Under the pieces are notes generated by a model. The model did not search any database and was not told the origin of the DNA. It saw only the letters and a program-made list of their open reading frames with translations. This document shows, one piece after another, positions 43,413 through 54,672 of a stretch of 64,000 nt of DNA. This stretch comes from Eutreptiella sp. 'Long Island Sound 2002' (taxonomy: Eukaryota; Euglenozoa; Euglenophyceae; Eutreptiales; Eutreptiaceae): positions 109,559,367 to 109,623,366 of the forward strand of contig OZ038381.1 in assembly GCA_964036045.1 (NCBI GenBank), read 5' to 3'. The first letter of the stretch is position 1, and each line of letters opens with the position of its first letter. Position numbers and translations under genes: made by a program.

Positions 43413-45164
43413 GGCCGGGCAGGGGCAGGAGCGGGGAGCGGTGGGGCAGGGGGCCAGGGGCGTGCCGAGGGACGGGCAGATGGGATGCGGGGAGGCAGAA
43501 GCAGGGGGTCGGCGGAGGTGGAGGAGGGTGAGGAGGGGATGTGACGGACACGAGAAGAGGAGGAGGGGAGCAGAGAGGTGCAGGTGCGCAGAGGAGGACA
43601 GGGACACGGCTGAAAGTGGAGGGGGATGTGGTGATTGAGGACGCGGGCGAGAACCCCAAGCGGAGAGCACAGGACCAGCGGCGGGGGAAAGGGGAGAAGG
43701 GGCGGCGGAGTACGGGGGGCGCATGCGGGTGCGGAGGAAGCAACCGGGCAGTGGAACACGAGACGTATCGTGGGTACGGCGAGCAGTGCGGGGCAAAAAG
43801 GGCAGCAGACGGGAAGCAGTATCGGAATGTGGTACCGTGACGGAGCGGAGCGCGAGGTCGTGACTGGCGAGAGCGGCCGGCAAAAGCGTGGAGCAGCGCT
43901 GTGCCCCTCGGGTGCAGCACGACGCCAGGGCTCTGACTTGCAGCTCTCTGTGTGGCAGGAAGGTGCTTCATTGAAAACATTGCGCTTACGTGCACCATGC
44001 TCAGAGGGGTTGACCACGCCAGGCCTTGGTTGCCGGGCTCCATAATGCAACTGCAGCGGCAGGATTTCGGGGAGCATCTCCGGCGCATGGGGGGTACAGG
44101 GCCACAGTCCAGACCACAGATACTACCACCCTCCGCACCCCCCACACAGGGCGCCAGGCAGCCAGGATGGGGTGAGAGGCGGGGACCGAGGGAGCACCCA
44201 GGGGAAAGAGTAGGGGCGAGGGGGAGGGGCAGGGGTAGGGCACGCGAGTGGCACACACGAGTGACAGCGCTGCACGGACAGGGAGGGCAGACGTGCAGGC
44301 AGGGTCGGCAGCGAGAAGAAGAACGGGAGGGGAGACGGGCGAGAGAGGGGGCGCAGGGCAGCGGGACCAGGGTAACACGAAGAAGAGCAGAGCGCACACG
44401 CAGGGCGCGTGGGAGCAGCAAGGAGCGCGAGCACAGAACCAACAAAAACAAAAAAAACAACGGCAGGACAGGCGGACACACGGGAAGGGCACAAAGAGGT
44501 GGCAGGGCGCGGGAACAGGGGGCCAACGAGGGCGCAAAGGAACACATTGTCTCACAGAGAAGCACCAAGCCAAAGATCCGCATAGAGGCGTACCGGCCGC
44601 CCCGCCCGACCATCAGGGAACTAATGGAGGGGCGGCCGGCGGGAGAGGATGACGGGGGAGTCCCCCCGAAGGGGTGTCTGGGGAGGCCGCCAAGGTCGGT
44701 CTACAGGTCGGAAGACAGGGCGGAGGCCCTGAGGCACGTGAGGGCTCGCGAGATACAACCATGGCGCGGAGACGACCAGCAGCGAGCACACGAAGCAGGG
44801 GAACAACACTAAGAGGGCGGGCAGGAGACAGAGGGGAGGGGAGGGTAGAGAGGAGAGAGAGCGGATACATGTACAGCAACGCGGGCTAAATGGCTGGGTC
44901 GCCCGGCATGGCCCGGGACCGCCAAGGGCAACGCCACAGGATGGCGGAGGGACTGGACGTGAGCACCAAACAGAACCGGGACAGATGGCGATGCAGTGTT
45001 GTTGTGCGTGCATGCAGGGAGGAGGAAAGCAGGCGGAAAAAAGCACGGAAAAAAAAAGGAAACAAACGCGGACAACACCCTGCAGCACCACAAGGAGGCG
45101 GGACAGAAAAGGACGAGTGGCTAGGGCCACGCGACGGCCCCAGGTGACTAGAAGAGCTAGGGTG
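43413..45164 (+). other. Purine-rich DNA with low-confidence open frame
   Basis: To 43,957 this is the end of the duplicated unit. Beyond it, an open frame at 43,952-44,812 (286 codons) encodes an Arg/Gly/Gln-rich sequence with a Lys/Asn run (KNKKNN) and no recognised motif. An adenine-rich patch lies at 44,445-44,460. There is no support for a gene beyond the open frame. Confidence 0.3.
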
Positions 45165-45740
45165 ACGGAACAGGAGAGAGGGGCGGGGGAGGGAGGGGAG
45201 CGACCCGTGCTAGGCGCACAACACGGCCCCCGGATGGATGAGGATCCAGTGGGCTCGCGCCACAGGGTTGCTGGCGCCCCGGTGGGGTATAAACAACGGG
45301 AAGAGGGATGGGATGGGGCCGCACGACAACCCAGGGGAATAGGCCGTGGCCGCGGCACGGGGGAAGGGGGCGGGAAGGGAGCGACCCGTGCTAGGCGCAC
45401 GAAACGGTCCCCGGATGGATGAGGATCCGGTTGGCCCGCGCCACGGGGTTGCTGGCAGCCCGGTGGGGTATAAACACGGGATGAGGGATGGGATGGGGCC
45501 GCAAGACAGCCCGGGGGATTATGCCAGGGCCGCGGCACAGGGGAAAGGGACGGGGGCGGGAAGGGAGCGACCCGTGCTAGGCGCACGAAACAGTCCCTGG
45601 AGGGAAGAGGCCCCAGTGGGCCAGCGCCACAGGGTAGCAGGCGACCCGGTGGGGTATAAACACGGGATGCAGGGACAAGGGGACAAGGCGGGGAAGGGCG
45701 TGTGGCTAGGGCCGCACAACGGCCCGAAGGGGTAGGGAGT
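45165..45740. repeat. 181-186-bp tandem repeat, three units
   Basis: The landmark GCGACCCGTGCTAGGCGCAC starts at 45,200, 45,381 and 45,567. Each unit contains GGTGGGGTATAAACA, a TATA-box-like string, at the same place (about 45,283, 45,463 and 45,649). No gene start follows at a fixed distance. Confidence 0.8.
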
Positions 45741-47430
45741 CCATGGGACGCTGGGAACGGGCCGCTGCCGGGATGAGGCAAAGGAGAATGGGACATGGGA
45801 AGGGCAGGGAGGCCGAAAGCGCCAAGCAACAGCCCCGTGGGATTGGGAAACCAGTTGCCATGGAGTGGTGAACCATGGGCCAACCATGGAGAACCTGGCC
45901 ACGGGAAGTCGGGAAAATGCCCTGAACTCCGGGACGGCCGTGAGGTGTCGGCAGGGGTGAGGGTTGACCTTAAGATCCCCGGGTCAATGGCCTGAGTACA
46001 CGTAGGTTCACGCGTGAGCAGGACCAGGGGGAACGTGGAAAGGGTCGCCCCCTGGCCCCGAGCCGTGGATGGACGACAACCAAGTGCATCCGGGAGCCGA
46101 GTGGGTACTCCAGCCCATGAGGGATGGGGAGAGGTGGAATGTGGTTGACGGAGAGAAATGCTCTGCTGTCGGCGAGGGCCATCCACAGGAAACCGGCCTG
46201 CAGGCGCCCAACAGGCTGTGCTAGGGGGAGGAGGCCGGGGTATCCTTCAAAGGGTGACCGGAAGGAGCTGAAACCGTGAGGGCAGCGACTGAAGGGAGCC
46301 TACCACCGGTCATGCCCCTAGGGAACCTGGTTGAAGTTCTCGGCCGTGGGGTGAGACAGGGGTCGCCAGGGGAACTGATGGTGGAGAGCACTCCCTCCCG
46401 CCAGAGGCGGCCACCATTTAAAACAAACAAGGAGGAGTCAGATGAGGCTGCGGACGCGGCCGCCCTTACTTACTTACTTACTTACCTTGCTGCCTATTGC
46501 TAACACTCCCCTGCTAAGGCGGCGCCCCGGCGTGAGGACAGAGCCAGAAAAAGGGCGCCCCTGGTAGATCCATTTAGAAGGAGGCAGCGGACGTCGTTGA
46601 TAGGACTTACCGCAAAAAAAAGTCCTGCAGCGCACTCAGGCTTAGATCTGTCAACAGTGATGGGGGGTAGGCGCACCCCATGAGCCCAGCCCAGCAGCAA
46701 GGATTAGCACTGAAGGGGGGGGGGGCAACAACTACTGGTGGCCAAATTTGTTTTTTCCGCTGATGGAACTGCAGACTGCTACCGCAGACTGTCGAACTGT
46801 AGATGGGTAGGAAAGTACGAACAAGGGACGAGAAGGGGAGACGTGTGGGCCGCAAGCAGGGCGACGGGGTATGTGCTCAGGACCACAGTCTGGATACAGA
46901 CGGCCACGCGCCCGACTCAAAGCATTCAGCCTGCCCACTGTCAGGACCCGCCGTGAAATGGGAAAGGATTGCACGGGGCAGGGAACTGTAGTGCATGAAA
47001 CTCCAGCTCCACTTGCTCTGAAACATTGTCGGCGAACTTCAGCTCGCGTCAGCTTCCGAATTCCCCCAAAAAAGGAACCTCCGAAATGCAACCCCCCGCT
47101 CTCCACTGACCACACGAATTCAGGACCAACCTGGGAAGTGTGCGGGTAGACGGCTAGGGTTGGAGGGCTATAGGCTGAGAGCGCCCTATGCGCCGCCGGT
47201 GCGGAGAAGGCAAGCCCGCGGGTCGTCCCGCGGTGCATAGAAGTCGATGTGTTGCTGAAAGTTCTGAGGGAGAGACTCGTCAGGTTGGGGGTCGGGAACA
47301 GAACAGGGGAAGGAAAATGACGTGGGAAGGGAAGGGGAGGGGAAGAATTGAAGGACTGTAGGGCGTGATTTCCCGGCGGGACCACCGACCCACTTTGGTG
47401 GGGTCTAACCGTTCGTCCTCCTCCGAGTAC
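45741..47430. other. Unassigned DNA with a TTAC microsatellite
   Basis: No recognisable gene. (TTAC) repeats lie at 46,466-46,490 and short G- and A-runs near 46,613-46,725. Minus-strand frames here lack any family motif. Confidence 0.4.
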
Positions 47431-47740
47431 AGGGCCACATACCCTTGCGGGTGGGCCTGGCCTCTTTGGTTTCCTCACCACTTGCTTAACCGTCATGACG
47501 CGGCGATAGGGCCCACAACCCGCTAGGGGTGGCCTAATGCGTTGTCAAGCCCCATATGCCGTAAGGCCGCATACCCCCAGGGAGGGCCTGAAAGCACCTG
47601 GGTTTCTCAAATGTGCCATTGTTGGAGATGGGTAGCGGCTATGCTAGGTCCGACATATTGCTAAGGCCCAGAACCCGGAGGGGAGGCCTCAGTACATGTC
47701 TTCTCCGCGCGTTAGGGCCACGAACTTCCTGAGCGTGCCT
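47431..47740. repeat. Five dispersed palindromic repeats of about 27 bases
   Basis: Degenerate copies of A(G/A)GGCC-N-CA-N-ACCC...GGG-N-GGCCT occur at 47,431-47,458, 47,508-47,535, 47,563-47,589, 47,663-47,689 and 47,714-47,740. The first four fold into GC-rich stem-loops; the last is more worn. Spacing is 51-100 bases with unrelated sequence between, so it is not a simple tandem array. Confidence 0.7.
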
Positions 47741-48296
47741 AAATGCGTCATGGGCGCCCGCATGCATTTCAGACTCGTGTGTGGTTCAGATGTAGTCACT
47801 GTAGGTGACATGTAGTCAAAGTAGGTGACATGTAGTGATTTAAGGGACCTAATGGTGGCAAGCAGGGACGAGAGGTCACAATGCAACCGAAATGCCATGT
47901 TTGGCATTGTAGGCGTGCCAGGGGTCACACACATGGTGCAAAACATTGGTCCCTGGTCTTCCATGTCCACTCCCGGTGCCCTTCTCACTCGACAAGCCGT
48001 TTGTGGACCTTGCATTTACCCCGAGTGGTTCCACCAACCACGTATGTTCGTGCTTGGGAGTGGCACGGAGCGTGTGGTGATCGCACTTTAGCTTAACACC
48101 CGATAACAGCGGCAGAGCCAGCTGCAGACAGCCTATCCCAAAATATTTGAGGTCCCTGGGAGGTCGCCACACGTTATCAACCCCTGCTCATAATTCTGAG
48201 GATTTCAGGTTGCCCAGACCAAATACGCGCCAATTTGTCAAGGTGACGGTACTTGTGTTTGGGCAAGTTTCGGACCCAGACGCGGTCATCTACTTG
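47741..48296. other. Unassigned DNA with a short direct repeat
   Basis: GTAGGTGACATGTAGT occurs twice at about 47,801-47,836. Nothing else is recognised. Confidence 0.4.
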
Positions 48297-48790
48297 TCAC
48301 AGTTTTTCGGTGTGCGTCTTGCAAAATTTGTTTTCGTATTTTCCACGGATGGCCGCCAGCTTTTGCTGAACCTCCTCATGCTCACGTCCGAGACGTAGCA
48401 AAAAATCAAGGCCGTCTTCGCACCCGTTGTCCTCCACAATGGGCGGCATGTCGCCGAACACAATGGGGTCCCTCTCGAACAAAAGGCGGTGGGGGGAGTA
48501 GGGCGCTATGGCACCTGGGAGATCATCGAGACCCGATAGCGCCATAGGCAGCTACCGGTACCACTGATTGGTTGGCGTGTTGCTCTCTTGTAAGTATACC
48601 CTAAGGATTCCAACGACGCTTTTCACTGCCCTTTCGGCTCTTCTGTTAGTCTTGTGATCGTAGATCACCGACTCATGTGTTGAAATGCCGGCCAAATTGC
48701 GAAGGGTAGTTACAAATTTGTTATTAGAATACCTGGCGTTATCCCGGAGGATTTCACTGGTGAAGCTGGTTCGGACCCCCGTGGCCATTT
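48297..48790 (-). pseudogene. Ty3/Gypsy integrase relic
   Basis: Two stretches in one frame, 48,552-48,788 and 48,297-48,545, are separated by an in-frame TAG (48,552-48,554). The first contains DNARYSNNKFVTTLRNLAGI, then NRRAERAVKSVVGILR, matching the second Asp and the Glu region of the integrase core. The second contains LPGAIAPYSPHRLLFERDP, the usual segment after the core. No N-terminal zinc finger or RT is present nearby, so it is an old fragment of a fourth Gypsy-like element. Confidence 0.75.
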
Positions 48791-51041
48791 TGGGGTCACT
48801 TGGGGTGTGTATCTATGTGCCGGCAAGCCGCCATTGGCTGATATCATACTCTTCCATCCACCTGATCTGACCCGATGTGATAGTGTGATAGGTTTGGCCA
48901 TTTCGGCTATGAGCGGCCACATTCAGTACCGAGGCGCCGCCAGCGGAGATTTATATATCAGAATATCAGGAATCAACAGGGTTTTATTATCATAATGTTT
49001 CCGTAATTTTTCAGCCTTTCGTTCTGATGGTCAATGTATCGGCGACTGTCAGTTGGCTCGCGATTTTGCGTTAACCGATTGGTTAACTGTTATTTCCAGA
49101 TATTTTGGCGGAAACCCCGATGAAGGGTCAGATTTCATCTGTAAAGGGTTCGTTGCTTCCGCAATTTTCTAAATAAGCACTCGAAATTTTAAGCTGAATT
49201 TTTCGCGATGTCGAAATCTGATTTTTGACTTCAACATCGCCGCACTTGATTTGGTCTTCTTCGAGTGGTCATACTCTTTTCCCTATGCCCGAATCAGGTT
49301 TCCCTTGTACTTGCCACCCATTTGACTCGGAGATATAAGGGAAACAAAAGTGAATCGTGGGACTACTTTGAAGGGCCATATCTACGCGCGAGTGTGAAGA
49401 AAGAGAATAACGAAGGTTGCGTTGCAAACGTCTCGGTCTCAAGTTAATTTGGGAAGCATCAAACGTCTTTGTTGTGTACACATGCCCGATGTAGCAAGGG
49501 ATAATGGTCAAGAGGGTATAAAGTCATATATAACTCTTGGACCGTGCGACCGAAGTTTTTAATGCGACTTTCGAGTGTACCGCATGAGTGTTGGGGTTGC
49601 ATAGATACTTTTCTTTGGGTTCCTACGCATTTTTAACGTGAAGGTAGGTCCATGGAGGGACATGGCATATCATGGTGGGAGCCACTTTTGAGGGTATGTT
49701 TTATATGCATGGTTTATGTCTTGATAAGCTCACGCCCATGTTATATATCTTCGTGTGGCCGAAGAGATGGAGAGCCATACGTGACAAGGGCCTTGCCCAT
49801 GTCCCAATTGTGGAATTCAAAGCGCTAGACCAAGTCTACCGCATATGTATTGCTCATGGTATGTTAGGCAAAGAGATCCACGAGTGCACTCCCATTTTCA
49901 TGGGGCATGTAGATATGAGTGGCGAAGGTATCTCCATGCGCCTGATTAGGGATCCAAGTGGGTGAATTGTTCGCAAATGGTTCAAATCATTTGTGTATTG
50001 AACCATGAGCGGATATCATGGGTGAGCATAGAGATATACTATCATGACAACTTTGTATTTGGGCATATTTTCATGTTTTTGACCTCAGTTTTTGCTCATT
50101 TTTGCATTTTGTGTACTTACCTGGTCGGCAAACAGCAAGAAGCCTATGGGGAGTCGAACCATGGTATGTTGTTCATATGTTGGCATATGCTTTGGGGTTG
50201 AGCACCACCATATGCCGGATCGCGTACTTCATTTGGCTCGGCGCACGAAGGATAGCAAAAATTGGTCTCAAGATCATGGGCTGACTTGGGCAGTGCGTGG
50301 CGCCCATCCCTGAAGGGGTTTCGAGGGTAGAATGAGGATGTACATGGGCATTGGCTTTTGGTATCCATCCTCCATGAATACTAGACTTCGATTCCATGCA
50401 TGCTTTGAGCCTTCGGATAAGTGGTAACTTCAATTTTGAGCATATATTTGATATATGGCCAATATGGTGTGAATTGGTGATTTTTTGGCATGTTATGAGT
50501 TCAAACTCATGGGGCATTCCTCGAAGCCCATTCGAACCCAAGTCCAACCAAGGTTATGTCAGGGTAGGGCATGGTCCTGAGTGCGGCCCTAGACCATGAC
50601 ACGCCAACCCCTTCAATGAACTAGGATTTATAGGCTTGGGAGTGAACACATTTTTGGGGTTTGTGTAGTGACTTTTAACACATGGCATTTAGCCATCTCA
50701 TTTGACCTGGTTCATGGCCATATGTTGGTGAGTCAAGGGAAGGTCTTGAGTCCAAGGAATGAGGGGTTTATGGCTGTCAATGTGTCTGTTTACCTCTTTC
50801 CCCAACTTTGCTTTATTTGTGTTCATATGCCAATTTCAGGGCTTTCTTCCTTGGTGCAATTCTTGTACATGCCCGCCACCGTGAGACGACCGGTGTGCTG
50901 AACGGAAGCCCGCAGCCTGATTTGGATTGTGAATTGGGCTATTGCTGTATTTCTGGGATCTGGTTGCTATTCAGGGTTGAAGGAGGATTACATTTTCTAT
51001 ATTTTTGGATTTTGGACCCTGGACTTTGAGGATTTTGAGAA
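48791..51041. other. AT-richer unassigned DNA
   Basis: This long stretch has clearly lower GC than its neighbours and no recognised gene. Scattered short open frames lack motifs. The texture (CATATG, GGCATAT, TTTTGGCATG) resembles that of the LTRs of the 21-kb element, but I found no aligned similarity by eye. Confidence 0.4.
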
Positions 51042-51725
51042 ATGCAATCGTTGATCCGGAGTAAATCAGCAGGGGTAACAGGCGGAAGGGGCACAGCGGG
51101 GGCCGGTCCTGGTAGGGACCTTCTTTATGGTAGCAGAGGCTTACCTGCTGCCCCTACCAACCGCCGACCCGGGGACTTGGGCCCTTATGAGCCCTGCCCA
51201 AGTACGCCCCGGGTGCGTATTGTGGACTCGGTGGAGACCACGCCGGAGATTGGAGCCATAGAAGAACCGAGACGTTCAAGAACATGGCGAACTCCGGAAG
51301 TTGAAGCCCGAAGAGAAGTACGACATTCGGGAAGAGGAGGACGTGACATGGAGGATCTTGTCTCCATGTGCGAGCGTCGCTGCCGCAAGGCATGCAACCT
51401 CCGCTCCGCCGCGGAGGACTCTGACGAGGCCTGCCATTCAGGCAGCAGTGGAGGACGGGCCCGGTGCTACCGGAAGCGCGGGTCACCCAAGTCTGCGGCA
51501 AGGGACGCCGGGGCTATGGACACGGACCCCAGCCTGGTCAGGCTGTGGGAATCCGAGGGGCACTCCGAGGGCTATCGGGCTTGGTGGGGTCTTGGTTCTG
51601 CTCAGTCTCTCCAGGCACCTGCGTTTCGGCCAGAACACGGCCTACTCAGCGAGGCTGCGTGTGGGTATCTGCAGAGGCAGGAATGGGAGATTTATGGACG
51701 AATCCACGCCAAAACGAAGCGATGA
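51042..51725 (+). CDS. Unrecognised open frame, low confidence
   Basis: The frame has 227 codons, beginning MQSLIRSKSAGVTGG, rich in Arg, Gly and Glu, with a Cys-containing part (CERRCRKACNLR) and no known domain. It sits where composition turns from AT-rich to GC-rich. An overlapping frame of 150 codons exists in another register. It may be a retroelement fragment or chance; no promoter or splice signal supports it. Confidence 0.25.
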   Translation: MQSLIRSKSAGVTGGRGTAGAGPGRDLLYGSRGLPAAPTNRRPGDLGPYEPCPSTPRVRIVDSVETTPEIGAIEEPRRSRTWRTPEVEARREVRHSGRGGRDMEDLVSMCERRCRKACNLRSAAEDSDEACHSGSSGGRARCYRKRGSPKSAARDAGAMDTDPSLVRLWESEGHSEGYRAWWGLGSAQSLQAPAFRPEHGLLSEAACGYLQRQEWEIYGRIHAKTKR

Positions 51726-53366
51726 CACCAAAATCCGTCAAATGACGGCCTAGAATTTTTCTGAAACGACACACCTGAGCAGAATCCAATTGTGCATCAG
51801 AAGCACATTTTTATAGAAATTATGGTCATTTCTGGATTTTTTAAATCCAGAAATTCATACGCATAAAATGGCGGCGCGCAGGAGCGGCTCCTAGCGAAGC
51901 GCCAGAAAATGGAGAAATAATGGAATTATAAACTTATGTCTCACGTAGTCTCGAAAATGACGAAGACACACATTAATAAATAAACATACAGTGAATCAGG
52001 TATAACCTACAGGTATGTTCGTCTTGTATGCCGCATACACATTGCTCGTCTCGTGTCTCCGTGAACGAGCCTTGTAGCAGCGCGAACAGAGATAGAACGC
52101 GATAGAGGGATTGATTAGAAAGATTGCAGATGATTAGCGGTCAGATCAGGGTGATTAGACATACACACAAGTGCATTGCAACGTTCTTCGCGTGCGCTCC
52201 TCTCTTGCTCTCACTCTCCAGCGGTAGGTAAGGTGAGTAAGCCCAGGCGGGGCCACCCCCTGGTGGAGTCGTGATTTGGGTTCTGATGGGCAGGTATGCC
52301 CAACGCTTTCACGCATACCCGTGCATGCACACACGCAATAAGGGGTAGGCCACGCGAAGTGCGCACGGTAAACCTTGTTTAGGCTACCCAGGGGCTCCTC
52401 GGTAGGTTCTTTAAGAGAACCTGAGGAGTCCCTTAACGCTTGCTTGCTTGACAAGGGTAGCTGCTTCTGCAGCGTGTTTGCGGACAGTGTATTATAGTTC
52501 ACACCGGGAAGGGTATAATACCTGGAGTGTGGCTTGGTTCCTCCGCCGCAAACGCCCTTTCATTTGCCTTTGTCTACAGGTGGGCAGGTAGGGTGATTGG
52601 TGCAGCAGCCCTTTCTTTATGCCCTGCTAAACAAGGGCGCAGATCACACAAACAAGTAACTCCGCCCCGCCTGTGGCAGAGCAGGGAGTCCGACTTCATC
52701 GACATCTGCGCCTTGCACGCGAGAGCACCTCTTCCCTCCAAGCCCTTGCAGGAGAAACGCGTTGTGGAGTCCCCTGTTAGGCCACAGTTGCTTAGTAGCG
52801 CTGTGTTCTCTTGTCATTTCAGGGGAGGGTCGCTAGGACCCATGAGACCTTCACCTTCGCAACGCCCAGTAGAGTGTGCGTGTAGGAGTGGTAGTCCTGC
52901 GTGGGGGCTTGAGCCAGTTGCCCCAGTGCTCGCCCACCAGGATGGTGCCACTGTAGCGTGTGTAGGACCTGTAGTGCGTGTGTCACTGTCCCACCCGTTT
53001 CCTGCAATTTTAGCAGGGTTGGTGGGCTGTGGCAGTGGTTAGGTCAGTGTTTTGGCCACATAGCAAAACGGCGTTTTCATGCCTTCATAGCTTTTGGCCA
53101 CGCCTCCCTGTAGTAGACAGATAGGTAGGGAAAACAATACCTGGATTAGCACGCTGGGTATTCCCCCAAGGTTTTGCGCCAGCACAGAAATTGGGCGCAT
53201 AGGGGAGGGGAGACCCGGGGCGTACCCCGTGGCATCAATAAGCCAACCCTCCACGTTTAGCAAGGGCGCAGACTTGGGTATAATTAGGACACCACTTCTG
53301 CGGCTTGCTCTCAGGACCTTAGGAATAGCACACTCACACATACGCTTTGGCAGGTAAGGGTAAGGT
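51726..53366. other. 3' flank of the second Gypsy element, with a small hairpin
   Basis: No gene recognised. A perfect 12-base inverted repeat (ATTTCTGGATTT / AAATCCAGAAAT) lies at 51,828-51,854. On the minus strand GGAGGGAAGAGG followed by TGCTCTCG (about 52,728-52,739) could be a polypurine tract and LTR start for the Gypsy element on the right. I could not find a matching LTR beyond 60.9 kb, so its LTRs remain unplaced. Confidence 0.35.
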
Positions 53367-54535
53367 TCAGTCCCTAGCTTTAGTCTTGGAGGCAAGCGTC
53401 TCAGCGAGCCTCAGCAACTCACCAAGGTTGTTCTGGGACAAGTAGTCAACCAGAACTGAGTTTAGGCGTCCCTCAGGTAGAACAAATGCAGAGAAGGGCT
53501 CCCAGGTGGCCTCTTCGACTCCAAACCCTTCCCAGAGGGTGAGGAAGCGCCAACCCTGGCGATAGCGGTGGCGTAGGACAGACTTCACCAGGTAGAAGCC
53601 CTCCTTAGCCATCTCCTCGGCGTTCATGTCGGGGAGTTCACCTTCAACTTCCATAGGGCTGGCAGCCCCTTGTAGGTCCAGAGCGGCGATTTCCTCGTCG
53701 TTCAGGTCCCACTCCTCCCCACAGAGGTCTTCAGGATCATGGTAGCGCTTCACGTGTTGAGCAGCGCACACCAGGGTCCCCCCTAGACGGGGAGAACACC
53801 GCACAGTGATACGGTGATCATCCACGGATAGAATCTTGTATGGCCCGAAGTATGGGTCATCGCTGGTAGACCGGGACCAGGCGGGTAGTCGACTGTGGTG
53901 CACCAGCACCCAGTTTTCCTCTTGGTAGGTGGCCGGTACTCGGTGCTTGTTCTTCTTGTTCCACTGACGCTCCCTCACTCTCTGGAGCATAGCCTTGGCC
54001 TTGTCCACCTTCGCTTGTTGCTCTTGGACCCATTCACCCACAGAAGAATGGGTGTCCTCTGGATAGGGGGCATGTAGGAACCATGCCGGGCGCCCCATGA
54101 ATAGCTCATGTGGCGAGTAGCCAGTAGCTGAACTCTCTTGGGAGTTCATCATCAAGGATATTACGGGGAGTCTCACCCTGTCCCTGGTGCGTTCAGTTTT
54201 GCACCATATCCTGACGTTCTCCTTCAGGACACAAATCTGTCGCTCACATAGGGGGTTGCTCGTGTGAGAGTAGGGAATCCCCGTAGACACCTGGACATTG
54301 AGGGATCTCAGGACCCTCTTGTACCAGCCAGTATCTGAGCGTACTCGTACGTCCTCATCGGAGTTGATCTCCTTGGGCGCCCCATAGACACAAAACCACT
54401 CCTGCAGGAGTATCTTGATAGTCTCCTCTCCGGTAATGTGCTTGGTACATGGGAACACCCTGGTAAACCTGGTCAACCCACAGGTTACCACGAGGGCGAA
54501 GTCATAGCCCCCGAACTTCGGCATCTCCGTGTAGT
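53367..54535 (-). pseudogene. pol: Integrase core and chromodomain (second Gypsy)
   Basis: The stretch starts with TEMPKFGGYDFALVVTCGLTRF, just after the first catalytic Asp position. It carries NSDEDVRVRSDTGW and, about 37 residues on, NPLCERQ with the catalytic Glu. YFGPYKIL is the GPY/F module. The C-terminal FYLVKSVLRHRYRQ...FLTLWEGFG..EATWEPFSAFV is a chromodomain. It ends at the stop at 53,367-53,369. The register differs from upstream because of the 137-base insertion at 54,536-54,672. Confidence 0.88.
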
Positions 54536-54672
54536 CTCGGATTTACCCGAATAGGTGAGGAGGAAAGAAGAGATGGCGAAGCAATAGCACTACACAAGAC
54601 ACATATATGCCCACCCGGTCCCTCCCTTGAGTTGGCCCATATATGGGGATTGTGTAGTGCTAGCTGAGCCAG
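54536..54672. mobile_element. 137-bp insertion with 13-bp inverted repeat
   Basis: Removing these bases restores a continuous frame across ...LYV and TEMPKF... with the catalytic Asp codon rebuilt across the join. Inside, TAGCACTACACAA (54,585-54,597) and TTGTGTAGTGCTA (54,650-54,662) are perfect inverted repeats around a partly palindromic core with CATATATG blocks. The inner 78 bases with terminal TA look like a tiny MITE. The whole is not a GT-AG intron in the coding sense, although a pyrimidine-rich stretch precedes the downstream border. Confidence 0.7.

Larger units (their letters stand above)
36203..43957 (+). repeat. 3.9-kb tandem duplication
   Basis: 36,203-40,093 and 40,094-43,957 are two head-to-tail copies, about 98% identical by eye. 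The stop of the RNase H frame recurs 3,891 bases later (36,708 and 40,599). Later landmarks are 3,864 apart because of small deletions in copy 2. The junction at 40,091-40,096 joins GCGTGGCA to AGAAACATAC. The two parental ends share GGCA, so it looks like a duplication at 4-base microhomology. Confidence 0.9.

Noticed and set aside
44621-46186. 521-codon minus-strand frame
   Set aside because: It crosses the 181-186-bp tandem repeat and translates it three times; no recognisable domain.
47400-47740. A CRISPR-like array of spaced repeats
   Set aside because: The repeats are only loosely conserved, spacers vary from about 24 to 73 bases, there is no associated gene, and the context is eukaryotic.
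52720-52745. Polypurine tract and LTR start for the second Gypsy element
   Set aside because: The sequence is suggestive, but no matching second LTR was found to the right of 60.9 kb, so it is mentioned only in the flank entry.
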